A stretch of 64,000 nucleotides of DNA, from NCBI RefSeq assembly GCF_027587205.1, contig NZ_JAPDOD010000004.1:124001-188000 (forward strand), given 5' to 3'. The stretch is from Solirubrobacter ginsenosidimutans (GTDB lineage Bacteria; Actinomycetota; Thermoleophilia; Solirubrobacterales; Solirubrobacteraceae). Shown piece after piece: positions 25,647 through 33,940 of this stretch. Every line of letters begins with the position of its first letter. Position 1 is the stretch's first letter. Below the pieces are notes generated by a model. That model was not told the DNA's origin, did no database searches, and was given only the letters and a program-made list of their open reading frames with translations. The position numbers were made by a program, and so were the translations under genes.

Positions 25647-27028
25647 TCGTGATCGAGGGCCGCCTGGACGCGGCCCGCGTCGAAGCGCTCGTCGGCGTCG
25701 GGCTCGTCGGCCAGCAGCTGCTCGAGCAGCACGAACACCTCGCGGTCCAGGCGATGCGGGACGTCGGCGCGGATGATCGTCAGCGCTTCGTCGGAGCGCA
25801 GCGCGCGGCGGTACGGGCGCTCGGAGGTCAGCGCCTCGTAGACGTCGGCGATCGCCAGCAGGCGCATGTTGCGGGTCATGTCGGCGCCTGAGAGGCCGCG
25901 CGGGTAGCCGCCGCCGTCGAGGCGCTCGTGGTGCGCGGCCGCGACCTCGGCGATGTGCTCGTGACCGGGCAGCCGGCGCAGGATCTGCTCGGTAACCAGC
26001 GGGTGCCGCTGGACCTGCCGGAACTCCGCGTTGGTCAGCGCCGCGGGCTTGTCGAGGATGCGATTGGAGATCGCGAGCTTGCCGAGATCGTGCAGGAGGG
26101 CGGCGCGGCGCAGGTCGCGCAGCTCGGCCTCGTCGGCGCCGAACGCGGTCGCCAGGCCGAGCACGATCAGGCAGACGCGGTCCGAATGCCGGTACGTCCA
26201 CGGCGACTTCGCGTCGACCACGCCCGCGAACGCGCCGGCGATCTGGTCCAGCCTCGTGTCATCGGCGGTCTGGACCTGGTCCGGCGGCTCCCAGTCGCCG
26301 ATGTTGCGGTCCGCGAGCGTGCCCCAGAACGCGGTGTCACCCAGGGTCGCGCCCAGCGCGTCGACGAGCGCGGGATCGAACCAGCCGCCGCGTCGCTTGC
26401 GCGCCACGCGCCACGCCACGCCCACTCCGCCCGCGGCGTGGAAGATCTCGACCGTCTGGGCGAGGCAGAGGATCCGTGCCAGCAGCGGGATCTCCTCGCC
26501 ACGCAGCCCGCGCGGCTGGCCGCCGCCGTCCCAGTGCTCGTCGAGCCCGCGGATCGCTTCGGCCGTCGCGCTCTCGAGGCCGAGCAGGCGGGCGATGTCA
26601 GCCCCGCGATCGCAGCGCGCCTGCATCAGCGCCTTGGTGACCTCGCCCTCGGACTTGATCGCGAGCAGGCGATCGAGCCGCGCCCGGGCCGAGCCGCCAG
26701 GCGCGACGGTGCGCAACGACCAGGCCAGCGCGGGCAGCTTCCCGGACCAGTCGACGCGCTTGGAGGAACGCTTGGCGACGTGGTCGTCGGCGCCGAACAG
26801 GGCGGCCATCTTCGCGGAGTTCGCCGAGCAGCCCGCGTCCTTGAGCAGGAGCGCGTAGAAGAGCTGCGAGCGCGTGTGCGGGTCGAGCCCGAGCTGGCTG
26901 GCCAGGCGCATGCCGATCTTGCACGCCCGCTGGGCGTGCCCAGGCGCTTCGCCCTCCGTGACGTCGAGCGCGTACGACATCGCGCCGATCACCGCCGAGA
27001 GTCGGATCTGCACGGCACCCGTACTCAT
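25643..27028 (-). CDS. HD-GYP domain protein (predicted c-di-GMP phosphodiesterase)
   Basis: The 461-residue protein has an N-terminal, partly degenerate HD-like region (about 30-200: HAQRACKIGMRLA, LKDAG, LDEHWDGGGQPRGL) and a C-terminal full HD-GYP domain. The latter shows HSDRV, LLHDLGKLAISNRILDKP, HHERLDGGGYPRGL and DVYEALTSERPYR. HD-GYP domains hydrolyse cyclic di-GMP to pGpG/GMP using a metal centre. No receiver or membrane domain is attached. It is divergent from the PilZ-acyltransferase gene with 58 bp between starts, suggesting shared control of c-di-GMP signalling. Confidence 0.9.
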   Translation of the reverse strand: MSTGAVQIRLSAVIGAMSYALDVTEGEAPGHAQRACKIGMRLASQLGLDPHTRSQLFYALLLKDAGCSANSAKMAALFGADDHVAKRSSKRVDWSGKLPALAWSLRTVAPGGSARARLDRLLAIKSEGEVTKALMQARCDRGADIARLLGLESATAEAIRGLDEHWDGGGQPRGLRGEEIPLLARILCLAQTVEIFHAAGGVGVAWRVARKRRGGWFDPALVDALGATLGDTAFWGTLADRNIGDWEPPDQVQTADDTRLDQIAGAFAGVVDAKSPWTYRHSDRVCLIVLGLATAFGADEAELRDLRRAALLHDLGKLAISNRILDKPAALTNAEFRQVQRHPLVTEQILRRLPGHEHIAEVAAAHHERLDGGGYPRGLSGADMTRNMRLLAIADVYEALTSERPYRRALRSDEALTIIRADVPHRLDREVFVLLEQLLADEPDADERFDAGRVQAALDHD

Positions 27029-27086
27029 AGGGAGGAAGTATCCCAGCCCGGTGTATCCGCGTTGCCGGAGATCCGCTCTGCTGGAT

Positions 27087-28367
27087 ATGCCCGAAGGACA
27101 CGATTTCCGTTCGCTGCAGCGCCGCCGGGTCTATCTCGGCGAAGGCCTCTCCTTCGAGGTCCTGCGGCGGGACCGCCGGCTGGACGCCGAGGCCGTCGAC
27201 CTGACGTCGGAGGGCCTGGGGCTCGCGATCACCCACGGCGACGCGCCCGCGGTGGGCGAGCGCGTCCGCGTCCGCCCGGTCGGCCGGGGCGCGACGGACA
27301 CCGCGCTGCCGGCGCTGGTGCGCCATGTCGGCCGCGTGCGCGACCTGACTCGGATCGGCCTCGCGCTGATCGGAGACGGCTCGCCGGCTCGCGACACCCA
27401 GTTCGACTGCCCAGAGGGACAGCCCGCGTTCGCGACGGCGAGCTGCCCGTGGTTCTTCGGCGAGCACCTGCGCTTCAGGATCGTGCGCGCGGGCGCCGAG
27501 GGCGTGACGCTGCGCGCGGCGCGGCCTGCGCCGGCGTTGCTCGGCGGCATGGAGCTGGAGCTCGACCTCCAGTTCGCCTTCGCGGCCGCCGTGCGGGTGC
27601 GCGGGCGGGTGACGACGGTGCGGCGCCCCTACATCGGCGTAGCGTGGGACGCTCCGTCGCCCGCCCTGCACGAGGCGCTCGCGGACTACCTGCTCTCCGC
27701 CGACACGACGCTGACGCCGGCGCGGTTGCGGGCGGGCGGGGTGCGCGTCGGCAGCGTCGAGCGGGTCGTCTCCTACGGCTACGCGACCAGCGCCGGCGAG
27801 CACGAGGAGATCCTCGCCCTGCGCCTGCTCGCCCACAAGACCTCGGGGCATCTCGAAGCGGCGTCGATCGCCGACCTCCGCTCCCCCTTCGATGCTCACG
27901 CGCGCCACCTGACGTGTCGCTTCGGCGGGCGGATCGTGGGCTACGTGCGGGTGATCTTCGTCGACGGTGAACCCACCAGGAGCCAGTACGTCAGCTGGGG
28001 CGGGCACGAGGTGCCGCGCTGGCTCTGGGACGCCGGGTTCGTCGAGGCGGGTGCGGGGGCGATGCACCCCGACTTCCAGCGCGCCGGGCTGTTCGTGGCG
28101 CTGATGCAGCACGCCGTGCGGGTCGCCGTGCAGTCCGGGCATCGCTACGTGCTCGGCGCGTGTGATGACGAGCTGCTCGCGATGTACGCGGCGATGGGCT
28201 TCGAGCTGCTCGAGGAGCGGATGGTCGAGCCGCGCCCCGGCTGGCGCTTTCGCTCGCACCTGATCGTGCTCGACGCCGAGCGGCTGCTCGCCGCGCCGCC
28301 GGCGACGCCGACCTTGGCCGCGATGGCATCCGCCGCCGGCTTCGCGGGCATGCGGGCGGCGGCGTGA
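27087..28367 (+). CDS. Tandem PilZ-like domains fused to FeeM/GNAT-type N-acyltransferase
   Basis: The 426-residue protein starts MPEGHDFRSLQRRRVYL. An R-x3-R box followed by DLTSEGLGLA (D-x-T-x2-G, with Thr for the usual Ser) marks a PilZ-like domain, residues 1-110. A second PilZ-like beta region covers about 115-215. The C-terminal half (about 230-410) looks like an N-acyl-amino-acid synthase of the FeeM/GNAT fold (HLTCRFGGRIVGYVRVIF, MHPDFQRAGLFVALMQHA, YAAMGFELLE). PilZ domains bind c-di-GMP; FeeM-type enzymes join acyl chains to amino acids. The next gene overlaps by 4 bp and encodes a ThiF-nitroreductase protein. The c-di-GMP link is inference, strengthened by the adjacent HD-GYP gene. 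Confidence 0.7.
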   Translation: MPEGHDFRSLQRRRVYLGEGLSFEVLRRDRRLDAEAVDLTSEGLGLAITHGDAPAVGERVRVRPVGRGATDTALPALVRHVGRVRDLTRIGLALIGDGSPARDTQFDCPEGQPAFATASCPWFFGEHLRFRIVRAGAEGVTLRAARPAPALLGGMELELDLQFAFAAAVRVRGRVTTVRRPYIGVAWDAPSPALHEALADYLLSADTTLTPARLRAGGVRVGSVERVVSYGYATSAGEHEEILALRLLAHKTSGHLEAASIADLRSPFDAHARHLTCRFGGRIVGYVRVIFVDGEPTRSQYVSWGGHEVPRWLWDAGFVEAGAGAMHPDFQRAGLFVALMQHAVRVAVQSGHRYVLGACDDELLAMYAAMGFELLEERMVEPRPGWRFRSHLIVLDAERLLAAPPATPTLAAMASAAGFAGMRAAA

Positions 28368-30619
28368 TGGAGCGCGATGTCACGTCCTTCGCGCCGCTGT
28401 TCGTCGATCGTGGCGACTTCGCCGGGGACCCGACGGTGACCGTCGTCGACGAGCTCCCCGCGCAGCTCGAGCACCTCTGCCGTGGGCGTTCGCCGCGCGA
28501 CGACGCGCCACCCTCGCCGGAGGCGATTGCTGAAGTGCTGGACGGCTGCGATCCGCCCGCGTGGGTCTTCTATCCGTGGAGCCGCCGGCTCGTCCACGTC
28601 CTGCCCGCGCCGCTGCACCGCGAGCTGCGGCTGGACCGCAACCGGTACGCGATCACCGAGGAGGAGCAGGAACGGCTCGGCGCGCTGGTTGTCAGTGTCG
28701 CGGGGCTGTCGGTCGGGCGAGCGGTCGTGACCACCCTGGTGCACGAGGGCATCGGCGGCGAGCTGCGGCTCGCCGACTTCGACGTGCTCGATCTGTCCAA
28801 CCTCAATCGCGTGCCCGGTGGCGTCGCCGACGTCGGCGTGAGCAAGGTGGTGCTGGCCGCGCGGGAGGTGGCCGAGCTCGATCCGTACCTGCGCGTGGTG
28901 CCGTTCGAGCGAGGGGTGGACGAGGAGAACATCGAGGCCTTCGTGGGCGGCGCGAACGTGATCGTCGACGAGTGCGACGGGCTGGAGATCAAGGTCCGGC
29001 TGCGTGAGCGGGCCCGCGCGGCGCGCGTTCCGGTCGTGATGGCGACGAGCCACCGCGGGATGCTCGACGTCGAGCGCTTCGACCTCGAGCCCGCCCGGGC
29101 GCCGTTCCACGGCTTGCTCGGCGATGTCACCTCGGCCGAGCTGTCCGGCCTGACGACCAAGCAGAAGGTCCCGTACGTGCTCCGGATCCTCGGCGTCGAG
29201 ACCCTGACCGACCGCGCGGCCGCGTCGCTGATCGAGGTCAAGGAGTCGGTCTCGACGTGGCCCCAACTCGCCTCGGACGTCGCCCTCGGCGGCGCGATGG
29301 TCACCAACGCGGTGCGCCGGATCGCGCTCGGCGGCCTGACCGCATCCGGCCGCTTCTTCGCCGACCTCGACCACCTGATCGCCGACGGGCGCCAGGCGCC
29401 GCTGCCGCCGCCGCCCGCACCTGACGCCCCGCCGCCGGTGGTGCGGGTCCCGGCCCGTCCGGCCGCGGACGGCCGCGACGCGATCCGCTTCGTGGTCGCG
29501 TGCGCGACCTCCGCGCCGTCCGGCGGCAACATCCAGCCCTGGCGCTTCGAGGCCGAGGACGACGTCCTGCGCGCCTACCTCGACCCGACCCGCTCATCGC
29601 TGCTGGACTTCCGCGGCCGGGCGTCGCTGCTCGCCCTCGGCGCGGCGCTGGAAGGCGCGACGATCGGCGCCCGCGCAATCGGCCTGGAACCGACCCGCGT
29701 CGCACCGGCAGACGCGGTCTGGGCCCTCGCGAACCTAAAGGGGACTGTCCCCTTTACCTTGGCGGACCCCTGCGGCGACGGCCTGCCGCTGCCCGCGAAC
29801 CTAAAGGGGACTGTCCCCTTTAGGTGGGTGGAGCTGCTGTGGGCGCGGTGCTGCAACCGGCGAGTGGATGGCTCGCCGCCGGTTGCGGCCGAGGTGCTCG
29901 CCTCGCTTGCGCGGCGCGGCGCGCCGCTGCGCGCCGAGGTCGTGCCCGCCGGCGGGTTGCCCGCGCTCGGCACCGCGCTGGGTGCGCTGGACCGAGTGCG
30001 GTTTCTGTCGCCACGCCTGCGCGCCGACATGCTCGGCGAGCTGCGCTTCGGGGGCGAGCCCGCGGCGGATGGGATCGACGTGGCCTCGCTCGAGCTCGAC
30101 GCCACCGACCGTGCCGCGATGGACGTGCTGCGCACCGGTGCGGGCATGGACTTCCTGGCCGCCAACGATCGCGGGTGGGGGTTGCGCAAGACCGCTCGGG
30201 ACGCGTTCGCGGGGTCCGGGGGCGCGATCGTGCTGCGGGCGGCCGCGCTCGATGACGCCGCGCTGGTCGACGCCGGTCGCGGCCTGATGCGGCTGTGGCT
30301 CGAGGCCACCCGCCTCCGGCTCGCGATCCACCCGTGGGGCTCGCCGTTCCTCTTCCAGCGGCTCCACGAGGACCCGGCGTCGCTCGAACCGTTCGAACGC
30401 GACGCGCTCACTCGCGCGGCGGAGCCCTTCGCGCTGGACCCCGCGCACCCGATCCTGCTCGTCCTGCGTGTCTCCCACGGTGGCGCCCCGACGGCCCGCT
30501 CGCTCCGCCGCCCGCTCGAAGAGGTGCTCAGCTTCGCCAGTAGCCGGCCATCAGCTCGCTCGACCACGGCGGTTGACGCACGTCGCCGCGCGGGAGGAAC
30601 TCGCGCATCACGGGCTTGA
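28364..30619 (+). CDS. Rv1355c-like ThiF (E1-like) and nitroreductase fusion protein
   Basis: The 751-residue protein resembles mycobacterial Rv1355c. Residues about 90-340 form a ThiF/E1-like adenylating domain (LSVGRAVVTTLVHEGIGGELRLADFD in outline, NLNRVPGG, IVDECDGLEIK). Residues about 365-700 form a nitroreductase-type FMN domain (ACATSAPSGGNIQPWRFE). Two copies of a palindromic repeat (29736, 29802) sit in the nitroreductase part and add NLKGTVPF twice while keeping the frame. The 3' end is odd: it runs about 92 bp into the convergent TrmO gene, and a TAG in another frame at 30541 suggests a late one-base indel. It overlaps the PilZ gene (ATGA). Function unknown; adenylation of a carboxylate plus redox chemistry is plausible. 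Confidence 0.75.
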   Translation: MMERDVTSFAPLFVDRGDFAGDPTVTVVDELPAQLEHLCRGRSPRDDAPPSPEAIAEVLDGCDPPAWVFYPWSRRLVHVLPAPLHRELRLDRNRYAITEEEQERLGALVVSVAGLSVGRAVVTTLVHEGIGGELRLADFDVLDLSNLNRVPGGVADVGVSKVVLAAREVAELDPYLRVVPFERGVDEENIEAFVGGANVIVDECDGLEIKVRLRERARAARVPVVMATSHRGMLDVERFDLEPARAPFHGLLGDVTSAELSGLTTKQKVPYVLRILGVETLTDRAAASLIEVKESVSTWPQLASDVALGGAMVTNAVRRIALGGLTASGRFFADLDHLIADGRQAPLPPPPAPDAPPPVVRVPARPAADGRDAIRFVVACATSAPSGGNIQPWRFEAEDDVLRAYLDPTRSSLLDFRGRASLLALGAALEGATIGARAIGLEPTRVAPADAVWALANLKGTVPFTLADPCGDGLPLPANLKGTVPFRWVELLWARCCNRRVDGSPPVAAEVLASLARRGAPLRAEVVPAGGLPALGTALGALDRVRFLSPRLRADMLGELRFGGEPAADGIDVASLELDATDRAAMDVLRTGAGMDFLAANDRGWGLRKTARDAFAGSGGAIVLRAAALDDAALVDAGRGLMRLWLEATRLRLAIHPWGSPFLFQRLHEDPASLEPFERDALTRAAEPFALDPAHPILLVLRVSHGGAPTARSLRRPLEEVLSFASSRPSARSTTAVDARRRAGGTRASRA
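29736..29756. repeat. Palindromic REP-like repeat, copy 1, inside coding sequence
   Basis: TAAAGGGGAC, one T, then GTCCCCTTTA forms a perfect 10-bp stem. The same palindrome recurs at 29802 in direct orientation, 66 bp (22 codons) away, with a shared GCGAACC before it. A translated NLKGTVPF signature appears in each copy. Related AAAGGGGAC/GTCCCCTTT palindromes occur dispersed in several bacterial phyla, in my recollection near REP-associated tyrosine transposases. Confidence 0.85.
29800..29824. repeat. Palindromic REP-like repeat, copy 2
   Basis: This is the same core as copy 1, extended by one more CC/GG pair on each side to a 12-bp stem around a single T. The two copies with their spacer form a unit of about 95 bp that is a multiple of three and leaves the reading frame open, so the host protein may still be made with about 30 extra residues. 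Confidence 0.85.
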
Positions 30620-30992
30620 GGTCCACGACCGGGGTGCCGTCGATGGCATCGAGGCCGCGGACGGCGACCTCGAGCCCTTCGACGCCCTCGATCGCGCAGA
30701 CCGAGACCCCGAGCCGGTTCGGGCGGACCTTGCCGCGCTGGGCGAAGATGCCGACCTCCGGCCACGCGGGGTTGTCGCGCGGGCGCCGCGCGCCCGACTG
30801 CACGGCGTCGGGCGAGACCTGGTGGAAGTGGTAGAGCACCTCGACGTGCGAGAACGCGTCGAGGCAGCGCAGGGCGTCGGCGTCGAAGCGTGTGGCATCG
30901 AGCCGGATCGTCGCGGTGACCGCGTCCCAGTCGTCATCGACGGGCTCCGCGCGGCCGCCGACGACGTATCCGATCGGCTCGACGCCCAGCAA
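30528..30992 (-). CDS. TrmO/TsaA-like tRNA methyltransferase
   Basis: The 154-residue protein shows the TsaA/TrmO fold signatures: PIGYVVGGR at the N-terminus, FSHVEVLYHFHQV, and the SAM-site block GIFAQRGKVRPNRLGVSV. It ends with a DLKPVMREFLPRGDV-type C-terminal strand. TrmO methylates t6A37 in threonine tRNA using SAM, but several homologues have other roles, so tRNA specificity is tentative. It follows the winged-helix gene by 2 bp on the same strand. Its 3' end overlaps the convergent ThiF-nitroreductase frame by about 92 bp. Confidence 0.85.
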   Translation of the reverse strand: MLGVEPIGYVVGGRAEPVDDDWDAVTATIRLDATRFDADALRCLDAFSHVEVLYHFHQVSPDAVQSGARRPRDNPAWPEVGIFAQRGKVRPNRLGVSVCAIEGVEGLEVAVRGLDAIDGTPVVDLKPVMREFLPRGDVRQPPWSSELMAGYWRS

Positions 30993-30994
30993 GC

Positions 30995-31555
30995 TCAGCC
31001 GCCCGCGACGAGCCGCAGGCTCTTGCCGTCCTTCGCCACGATGCCGTCGGACTGGAGCTTGCGCACCACGCGGTACAGCGACGGGGCGTCGGTCTCCAGG
31101 GCCACGCTGAGATCCGGCACCGTGATGCCCGGGGTCTCGCGGATCAGTTGGAGCATGCGCTCGCGGCGCTCGGCGCCGGCCTTCTGCGTGCCACCGGGCT
31201 GGCGCCGGACCGCCGCGCCCTTGGCCGCCCGCCGCTTGGGCGCCGCCTTCGCCTTGGGCTTGGCCGCCGCGGCCTTCGGCTTGGCCTTGGGCTTCGCCTT
31301 GGCCGCGGGCTTGGGCTTGGGCTTGGCCGCCGCAGCCTTCGGCGCGGGCGCGGGCGCGGGCGCCGTCGCAGGCACTGCCGCGGCTTGTGGCGTCGCCACG
31401 ATCGCGGCGGCTTCAGCCAGCGCACGTTCGCGATCGATGCCAAGCCGTTCGGCGATCTGCTGGAGCTCGTTGTACTCCTGCACGAGCGGCTCCAATTCCG
31501 CCAAGCGAGCAGCGATCCGCTCCTCTACCACCCGCAGGTCATCGAGCACAGTCAC
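30995..31555 (-). CDS. Histone-H1-like winged-helix DNA-binding protein
   Basis: The 186-residue protein has an N-terminal coiled-coil helix (about 1-45, EERIAARLAELEPLVQEYN). A low-complexity Ala/Lys/Pro tract (about 60-125) with repeated AKPK units follows, then a C-terminal winged helix (ERMLQLIRETPGITVPDLS...LYRVVRKLQSDGIV). The basic tract looks like a histone-H1-type DNA-condensing tail and the winged helix resembles MarR/GntR-type readers. It may be a nucleoid-associated regulator. It starts the TrmO operon and is divergent from the beta-galactosidase gene. Confidence 0.78.
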   Translation of the reverse strand: MTVLDDLRVVEERIAARLAELEPLVQEYNELQQIAERLGIDRERALAEAAAIVATPQAAAVPATAPAPAPAPKAAAAKPKPKPAAKAKPKAKPKAAAAKPKAKAAPKRRAAKGAAVRRQPGGTQKAGAERRERMLQLIRETPGITVPDLSVALETDAPSLYRVVRKLQSDGIVAKDGKSLRLVAGG

Positions 31556-31752
31556 AGCCAGGATCCCCTCCTGTCGTCAGGTTCGCGACTGAAGTATTGC
31601 CTGAGACGCCACTTTCGCGCGCTGATGGTCCGCAGGCAACGCCGGACGCCCGTGGCAAACGATTTCGGCTCCCAGGAATGCGCGCTGGCGCGTAAAGGCT
31701 GCATTGAGCGGGCGTTACAGACGAGCAATTAGTACACGTCCGACCGAATCCT

Positions 31753-31772
31753 TGGTACAAACCGGTTCGCCG
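31753..31772. promoter_or_regulatory. Candidate LacI-type operator before the galactosidase operon
   Basis: The palindrome AACCGGTT (31760-31767) within TGGTACAAACCGGTTCGCC has the central CG and flanking A/T typical of LacI-family operators. It lies just upstream of the ribosome-binding site AAGGAGG (31774-31780). Only eight central bases are symmetrical and no LacI gene is in the window, so this is tentative. Confidence 0.3.
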
Positions 31773-31786
31773 CAAGGAGGAAAGTG

Positions 31787-33940
31787 GTGGCAAACCCGGA
31801 TCACGAGGGAGACGTGGGTCCGCAGGTCGCGCAACGAGAGCAACGCCTTTCAGGTCTGCCACAGCAGGTCCTCTACGGCGTTGCCTACTACGCGGAGTAC
31901 CAGCCGTACGACCGCCTCGAGCGCGATCTCGACCTGATGGCCGCCGCCGAGCTGACGGTGATCCGGGTCGGCGAATCCGTCTGGTCCACGTGGGAGCCGG
32001 AGGACGGACGCTTCGAGCTGGAGTGGCTGCATCCGGTGCTCGACGGCGCGCACGCGCGCGGTATCAAGGTCATCCTCGGCACACCGACCTACGCGATGCC
32101 GCCCTGGTTGGTGCGCAAGTACCCGGAGGTCACGGCCGAGCGCAAGACCGGCGTGCGCATCCCCTACGGCCACCGCCAGGACGGCGACTACTCCAACGCC
32201 GCCTTCCGCCACTACGCCGACCGGATCACGCGCAAGGTCGCCGGCCGCTACGCGCCGCACCCGGCGGTCATCGGCTTCCAGGTCGACAACGAGCCGGGCA
32301 TGGAGCTCTTCCACAACCGCGCCGCCTTCCAGGGCTTCGTCGACCGCCTGCGCCACACCTACGACGACGACCCGCAGCGTCTCAACCGCGAATGGGGGCT
32401 CGTCTACTGGTCGCACCGCATCGCCCGCTGGGACGAGCTGTGGCCGCCGGACGGCAACACGGTGCCGTCCTACGACCTCGCCTGGCGGCGCTACCAGTCG
32501 CAGCTGACGACTGACTTCATCGCCGCGCAGGCGGAGATCGTGCGCGAGCTCGCCCGCCCGGACCAGTTCGTGACGACCTGCATGGCGCTCAAGCGTCCCG
32601 CGTTCGACCCGCGCGAGCTCAACCGCAGCCTCGACATCGCGGCGGTGAACCCCTACTACCCGATGCAGGACGCGCTGACGATGCCGGAGCCGCCGCCCGA
32701 CGCGCCCCAGCTCGAGTGGGAGACGCACAGCGGCGTCTGGGCGATCCACTACCAGGCCGATCTTGCGCGCGCCGCGCTCCGGCAGCCCTTCCTCGTGACC
32801 GAGACCAACGCGCTCTCGATCGGCGCGTCGCACGGCAACTTCCCCGCCTTCGACGGCCAGTGGCGCCAGGCGGCGTGGGCGCTGGTGGCCCGCGGCGCGC
32901 GGATGATCGAGTACTGGCACTGGCACTCGATCCACTACGGCCACGAGCAGTTCTGGCTCGGCGTGCTCAACCACGACGGCGAGCCCGGCCGCGCCTACGC
33001 CGAGGTGCAGCGGATCGCGGCCGAGTTCAAGCAGGCCGGAGCGGCCGTCGTCGGCCTCGAGCCGACCGCGGACGTCGCGCTGCTCTACAGCCGAGAGAGC
33101 AAGTGGGCGATGGAGTTCCACCCGCCTCTGGCGACCGCCGCCGGCGCCGCCGACCGCAGCTCCTACGAGCGCATCTTCAGCCGCTTCTACGAGGGCCTGT
33201 TCACGGCCGGCGTGCAGACCGAGATCCTGTTCGCCCAGGACTTCGACGGGACCGAGCATCCGGTCCTGATCGTGCCCGGGCTCTACGTCGCCGACGACGC
33301 GCTGCTGGACCGCCTCGCCGCCTACGCGCACGACGGGGGCCACCTGGTGCTGAGCTTCCGCGGCGGGTACGCCGACCACGAGGCGCGCCCGCGCACGACC
33401 AAGCAGCCCGGCCGCCTGTTCGAGGCGGTCGGCGCGACCTATGACGAATACACGAACCTGACCGCCCCGGTGCGGTGCAGCGGCGACTTCACTGGCGCCG
33501 CCACCGCCTGGGCCGACGCGCTGCAACCAACCACCGCCGAGACGCTCGCGTACTACGAGCATCCGCATCTCGGACGCTGGCCGGCGATCACCACCCACGA
33601 GCACGGGAAGGGCCGCGTGACGTACGTCGGCACCCTCCCGGACCGCGAGCTCGCGGTCGGGCTCGCGCGCTGGCTACGTCCGAATCCGGACGTCTTTGCG
33701 GACCGCCCAAAAACGGTTACGGTGACGAGCGGACGAGCCCCGGAGGGGGGACTTGTGCGGTTTGTCGCGAATTGGTCATGGGAGCAGGCGCGGCTGGCGT
33801 TGCCGGTCGCGATGACAGATGTGCTCAACGGGACAGATCTCGCTTTCGGCGAGGAACTGCATCTGGGAGCATGGGACGTCCGGGTGCTCTTGGAGAGGCC
33901 CCGGAAGAAGGACGACGAGGAGGGGAGACCTCTTGCGTAA
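31787..33940 (+). CDS. Beta-galactosidase, GH42 family
   Basis: The 717-residue glycoside hydrolase has a GH42 TIM barrel (YGVAYYAEYQP at the start), then a GATase-like trimerisation domain and a small C-terminal beta domain. The acid/base is Glu169 in GFQVDNEPG and the nucleophile is Glu339 in FLVTETNA. No signal peptide, so it acts on imported galactosides. The GTG at 31787 is favoured: AAGGAGG lies six bases upstream, while the GTG at 31784 is too close. The following lipoprotein gene overlaps its end by 8 bp, linking it to a dedicated sugar ABC importer. Confidence 0.92.
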   Translation: MANPDHEGDVGPQVAQREQRLSGLPQQVLYGVAYYAEYQPYDRLERDLDLMAAAELTVIRVGESVWSTWEPEDGRFELEWLHPVLDGAHARGIKVILGTPTYAMPPWLVRKYPEVTAERKTGVRIPYGHRQDGDYSNAAFRHYADRITRKVAGRYAPHPAVIGFQVDNEPGMELFHNRAAFQGFVDRLRHTYDDDPQRLNREWGLVYWSHRIARWDELWPPDGNTVPSYDLAWRRYQSQLTTDFIAAQAEIVRELARPDQFVTTCMALKRPAFDPRELNRSLDIAAVNPYYPMQDALTMPEPPPDAPQLEWETHSGVWAIHYQADLARAALRQPFLVTETNALSIGASHGNFPAFDGQWRQAAWALVARGARMIEYWHWHSIHYGHEQFWLGVLNHDGEPGRAYAEVQRIAAEFKQAGAAVVGLEPTADVALLYSRESKWAMEFHPPLATAAGAADRSSYERIFSRFYEGLFTAGVQTEILFAQDFDGTEHPVLIVPGLYVADDALLDRLAAYAHDGGHLVLSFRGGYADHEARPRTTKQPGRLFEAVGATYDEYTNLTAPVRCSGDFTGAATAWADALQPTTAETLAYYEHPHLGRWPAITTHEHGKGRVTYVGTLPDRELAVGLARWLRPNPDVFADRPKTVTVTSGRAPEGGLVRFVANWSWEQARLALPVAMTDVLNGTDLAFGEELHLGAWDVRVLLERPRKKDDEEGRPLA

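Noticed and set aside
29736..29822. Possible CRISPR or attenuator from the two palindromes
   Set aside because: Only two copies, 66 bp apart, inside a coding region, with no cas genes. A REP-like insertion fits better.
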